Assembly: GCA_030040455.1 (NCBI GenBank)
Contig: JASHTR010000603.1
Location: forward strand, 1 to 8,106
Reading direction: 5' to 3'
DNA length: 8,106 bases
Origin: Terriglobia bacterium
GTDB lineage: Bacteria; Acidobacteriota; Terriglobia; UBA7540
The notes below the pieces were generated by a model, which saw nothing but the letters and a program-made list of their open reading frames with translations, was not told where the DNA came from and did no database searches. Position numbers and translations under genes: made by a program. This document shows positions 6,491 to 8,106 of the stretch, piece by piece. How positions within the stretch are numbered: position 1 is the first letter of the stretch; each line of letters begins with the position of its first letter.

Positions 6491-7627
6491 CTATCCTCCC
6501 AGAATCCGGTGATATTGCTCGTCGAAAAAATTATCGGTCATCCCGGCGATATAATCACAAACCACACGCGCATTCGGCTCCTGCTCCATTTTGGCAAAAT
6601 AGGATGCAGGAAGCGCGTGTGGATGACGCAGGTAATGGTTGAAAAGCTGTTCCAGCCGGCGCGCAATGCCTTTGCGCTCGCTTCCGACTTTGGGATGAGC
6701 GTAGAGACAGGCGTGGAGGAACTGCTTGAGCTTACGGTTTTCCTCCGTCAAGGACGGGCCAAGCCCTACCAGACGAGAGGGTAATCTGCGCACTCCTTCT
6801 ACGGATCGCACGCGTGCCTTGCGAAGACGGCGGCGAGTGGTGACAATGAGGTCCGTCACGAGGGCGTCCACCAGCCGCCGCAGAGTCTCGTTGAACAGAA
6901 GCTTTTCAGGGACGTCAGGATGCCTTTTCGCTATGGGACGATAGAGAGCGTCGAAAAGGGGGACGCGCGCGCGGATGGTCGACAGCGGAAGCAGGCGCGA
7001 TTCATAGCCGTCGTCAAGGTCAGCGCAGTTGTAGGCGATCTCGTCCGCGAAATCGATCAACTGCGCCTCGAGAGGCGGGCGCTGGTCGAGGAGATACTCC
7101 TCAAGCTCTGGATAAAGCTTCGGGTCATAGTCGCGGGAGTGCTTTACGATTCCTTCACGGACTTCGAATGTTAAATTCAGGCCGGGAAAACCGGCGTACT
7201 TTTTTTCGAACTGGTCCACGATGCGCAGGGCGTGAAGATTGTGCTCGAACCGGTCCCCGTGCCCGTCCATCAAGCGGTTCAAAGTTTCCTCGCCCGCATG
7301 GCCGAAGGGCGGGTGGCCCACGTCGTGGACCAGCGCCAGTGCCTCCACGAGGTCCCGGTTCAGTCCCAGGGAGCGCGCGACCGTGCGGCTGATTTGCGCC
7401 ACTTCCAGGGTATGCGTCAAGCGAGTCCTGAAGTGGTCGGAGTAACGACGCGTAAAAACCTGGGTTTTATTCTCAAGCCGGCGAAACGCCCGCGAGTGAA
7501 TGATCCGGTCCCGGTCACGCTCAAAGTCATTGCGGTAAGGGTGCGGAGGCTCGGAATAGCGCCGCCCCCGCGATCTCCCGGTCGGCATCGCGTAACGGGC
7601 CAGCTTTTCTCCCCCCGCGGTTTGCAT
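6491..7627 (-). CDS. dgt: dGTP triphosphohydrolase-like protein (HD domain)
   Basis: This 378-aa protein belongs to the dGTPase family (type 2, shorter than the roughly 505-aa Escherichia coli Dgt). Members release triphosphate from dGTP or other dNTPs and help control nucleotide pools. The family N-terminal signature SRGRRY then HPYRNDFERDRDRIIHS (29-45) and RAFRRLENKTQVF (46-58) is clear. HD-fold metal ligands are visible: His72 (THTLEVAQI), His101-Asp102 (VHDVGHPPFGH) and Asp195 in DFADEIAYN. Among possible starts I choose 7627: GAGG lies 6 bases upstream and the protein then begins about 18 residues before SRGRRY, as in relatives. The frame is open to an ATG at 7777 with a weak site and a Pro/Ser-rich, unfamiliar extension; an internal ATG at 7588 would lose conserved N-terminal residues. 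It is the first gene of a probable dgt-HAD-GH29 unit and diverges from the response regulator gene. Some family members prefer other dNTPs, so substrate is not certain. Confidence 0.92.
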   Translation of the reverse strand: MQTAGGEKLARYAMPTGRSRGRRYSEPPHPYRNDFERDRDRIIHSRAFRRLENKTQVFTRRYSDHFRTRLTHTLEVAQISRTVARSLGLNRDLVEALALVHDVGHPPFGHAGEETLNRLMDGHGDRFEHNLHALRIVDQFEKKYAGFPGLNLTFEVREGIVKHSRDYDPKLYPELEEYLLDQRPPLEAQLIDFADEIAYNCADLDDGYESRLLPLSTIRARVPLFDALYRPIAKRHPDVPEKLLFNETLRRLVDALVTDLIVTTRRRLRKARVRSVEGVRRLPSRLVGLGPSLTEENRKLKQFLHACLYAHPKVGSERKGIARRLEQLFNHYLRHPHALPASYFAKMEQEPNARVVCDYIAGMTDNFFDEQYHRILGG

Positions 7628-7710
7628 CGATCGCCTCGAGCCCTCCCAAACCAAAACTCCTCTCGGACTATAGCATAGCGGCGGCGGGGATTCCTGGCCT
7701 TCAACATTTT

Positions 7711-7751
7711 CTCTAGAGTCCTTCAAAAACTCTGCCGATAACCCTCTAGAG
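7711..7751. repeat. two copies of the palindrome CTCTAGAG, 33 bp apart
   Basis: The perfect 8-bp palindrome CTCTAGAG occurs at 7711-7718 and again at 7744-7751. Centre-to-centre distance is 33 bp, close to three helical turns, so two bound dimers would face the same side of the helix. The sites lie about 40 bp upstream of the possible dgt -10 box (7672-7667). This geometry suits a regulator-binding region, but no known consensus is recognised and chance cannot be excluded. Confidence 0.35.
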
Positions 7752-7788
7752 CGCCAAGAGAGGTCGCTGAAAAGCATTTCGGAACCCT

Positions 7789-7886
7789 GTCATTCCGAGA
7801 ACCCGCAGACGGTCCCGAGATTGCGGTAAGGAGGAATCTCGCCCTGTTTCGACGGCGAAATTCCTCTTCCTCGCTCGGAATCACTG
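7789..7886. repeat. head-to-head pair of REP-like intergenic elements
   Basis: Copy A on the plus strand (7789-7843) reads GTCATTCCGAG, then an intervening stretch, then GAGGAATCTCGCC. Copy B on the minus strand (7886-7854) reads GTGATTCCGAGCGAGG, then GAGGAATTTCGCC. The inner arms 7831-7843 and 7854-7866 pair at 12 of 13 positions around a 10-base loop; the outer arms ATTCCGAG (7792-7799) and CTCGGAAT (7874-7881) also pair perfectly. Copy A has a longer interior (31 bases against 7), like an insertion. From memory, ATTCCGAG...GAGGAATCT elements are common between genes in Acidobacteriota and several other phyla. No associated transposase is in the window. Confidence 0.7.
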
Positions 7887-7927
7887 CCTGCTGGAGCAAT
7901 CGGCAACCCCTTAAGGCCAGATGACTC

Positions 7928-8106
7928 ATGAAGATACTAGTCGCCGAGGACGATCCTATCTCCCAGCGCATGTTAGCAGTGATGTGCGGCGCCTGGGGTT
8001 TCGAAGTCATTCTCGCGGGCGACGGCTTTGAAGCCGTCAAGGCGCTCGAAGACGAGGATGCTCCAAATCTGATCCTTTTGGACTGGATGATGCCCGGGAT
8101 GGACGG
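7928..8106 (+). CDS. response regulator, receiver domain (partial, runs off right edge)
   Basis: The first 59 codons of a two-component response regulator are present; the gene continues beyond the window. The start MKILVAEDD carries the acidic Mg2+-binding pair (Asp8, Asp9), and ILLDWMMPGMDG (49-60) carries the phosphoacceptor Asp52 followed by the typical MPGMDG turn. The partner histidine kinase would phosphorylate Asp52. Whether this is a single-domain CheY-like protein or has a DNA-binding or cyclic-di-GMP output domain cannot be told. The ATG at 7928 is chosen because the protein then begins at the first beta strand; AAGG lies 11 bases upstream. The ATG at 7921 is out of frame. It diverges from dgt across 300 bp containing the REP-like pair, and no functional link with the other genes is evident. 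Confidence 0.92.
   Translation, partial: MKILVAEDDPISQRMLAVMCGAWGFEVILAGDGFEAVKALEDEDAPNLILLDWMMPGMD

Larger units (their letters stand above)
7628..7927. other. divergent intergenic region between dgt and response regulator genes
   Basis: This 300-bp region carries no gene I can support. It contains a pair of CTCTAGAG palindromes (7711-7751) and an inverted pair of REP-like elements (7789-7886). A TATAGT on the minus strand (7672-7667) is the best -10 candidate for dgt, but no -35 box is properly spaced. No clear promoter for the response regulator gene was seen; AAGG at 7913-7916 is its only ribosome-binding candidate. Confidence 0.7.

Noticed and set aside
5743..6642. 299-codon open frame on the plus strand across HAD and the end of dgt
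   Set aside because: It crosses two well-supported minus-strand genes and their junction, has no ribosome-binding site and shows no recognisable motif.
7667..7704. Promoter for dgt (TATAGT or TATGCT with TTGAAG)
   Set aside because: The -10 candidates are fair but the only -35-like hexamer is 21 to 26 bp away, outside the usual 16-18 bp spacing, so it is mentioned only as a possibility.
7628..7777. N-terminal extension of dgt to the ATG at 7777
   Set aside because: The extra 50 residues are Pro/Ser/Arg-rich and unlike dGTPase N-termini, the upstream ribosome-binding site is weak, and the segment covers the CTCTAGAG sites and the possible dgt -10 box.
7844..7924. Short leader reading frame after AAGGAGG beginning with CTG
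   Set aside because: It needs a CTG start, encodes a low-complexity serine/arginine peptide from the repeat itself and ends at 7922-7924 before the response regulator; no evidence of translation.
7723..8040. 105-codon open frame on the minus strand at the right edge
   Set aside because: It is antisense to the receiver domain beginning at 7928 and spans the REP-like repeats; no supporting motif.

Overview
The window looks like a piece of a moderately GC-rich bacterial chromosome, most plausibly an Acidobacteriota soil or sediment bacterium. I base that on the gene mix: two glycoside hydrolases with twin-arginine (Tat) signals, an AIM24-family protein and a type-2 dGTPase. The intergenic REP-like repeats, built on ATTCCGAG...GAGGAAT, fit the same picture. 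The taxonomic call is inference only; there is no rRNA or other phylogenetic marker gene.

Layout, left to right. (1) Positions 57-404, minus strand: a short hypothetical protein with its own candidate promoter, a leader able to fold into two hairpins, and a very strong Shine-Dalgarno sequence. It ends exactly where the sequence becomes AT-rich at the left edge, so it may be truncated. (2) Positions 558-2933, minus: a Tat-exported family GH3 beta-glycosidase. (3) Positions 2934-3352: a divergent intergenic region holding a TTGACA promoter for GH3, a roughly 100-bp imperfect palindrome and a TATAAT promoter for the plus-strand gene. (4) Positions 3353-4048, plus: an AIM24/DUF124-family protein. 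(5) Positions 4054-5580, minus: a Tat-exported GH29 alpha-L-fucosidase, tail-to-tail with the AIM24 gene with 5 bp between stop codons. (6) Positions 5650-6483, minus: a Cof-type HAD phosphatase. (7) Positions 6491-7627, minus: a dGTP triphosphohydrolase-like HD protein. (8) Positions 7628-7927: a second divergent intergenic region with a repeated CTCTAGAG palindrome and a head-to-head pair of REP-like elements. (9) Position 7928 to the right edge, plus: the start of a response regulator receiver domain.

How the genes fit together. dgt, the HAD gene and the GH29 gene run in the same direction with gaps of 7 and 69 bp and no visible terminator, so they may be one transcript of nucleotide housekeeping, phosphatase and fucosidase genes. 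The GH3 and GH29 enzymes both look Tat-exported and could cooperate outside the cytoplasm on fucose-containing plant or microbial polysaccharides. No transporter, SusCD pair or dedicated sugar regulator is present here, so this is not a classical polysaccharide utilisation locus. I found no clear evidence of a new defence or mobile system. The most unusual content is non-coding: the two intergenic inverted-repeat structures, the structured leader at 420-504, and the abrupt left-hand end of the small hypothetical gene.
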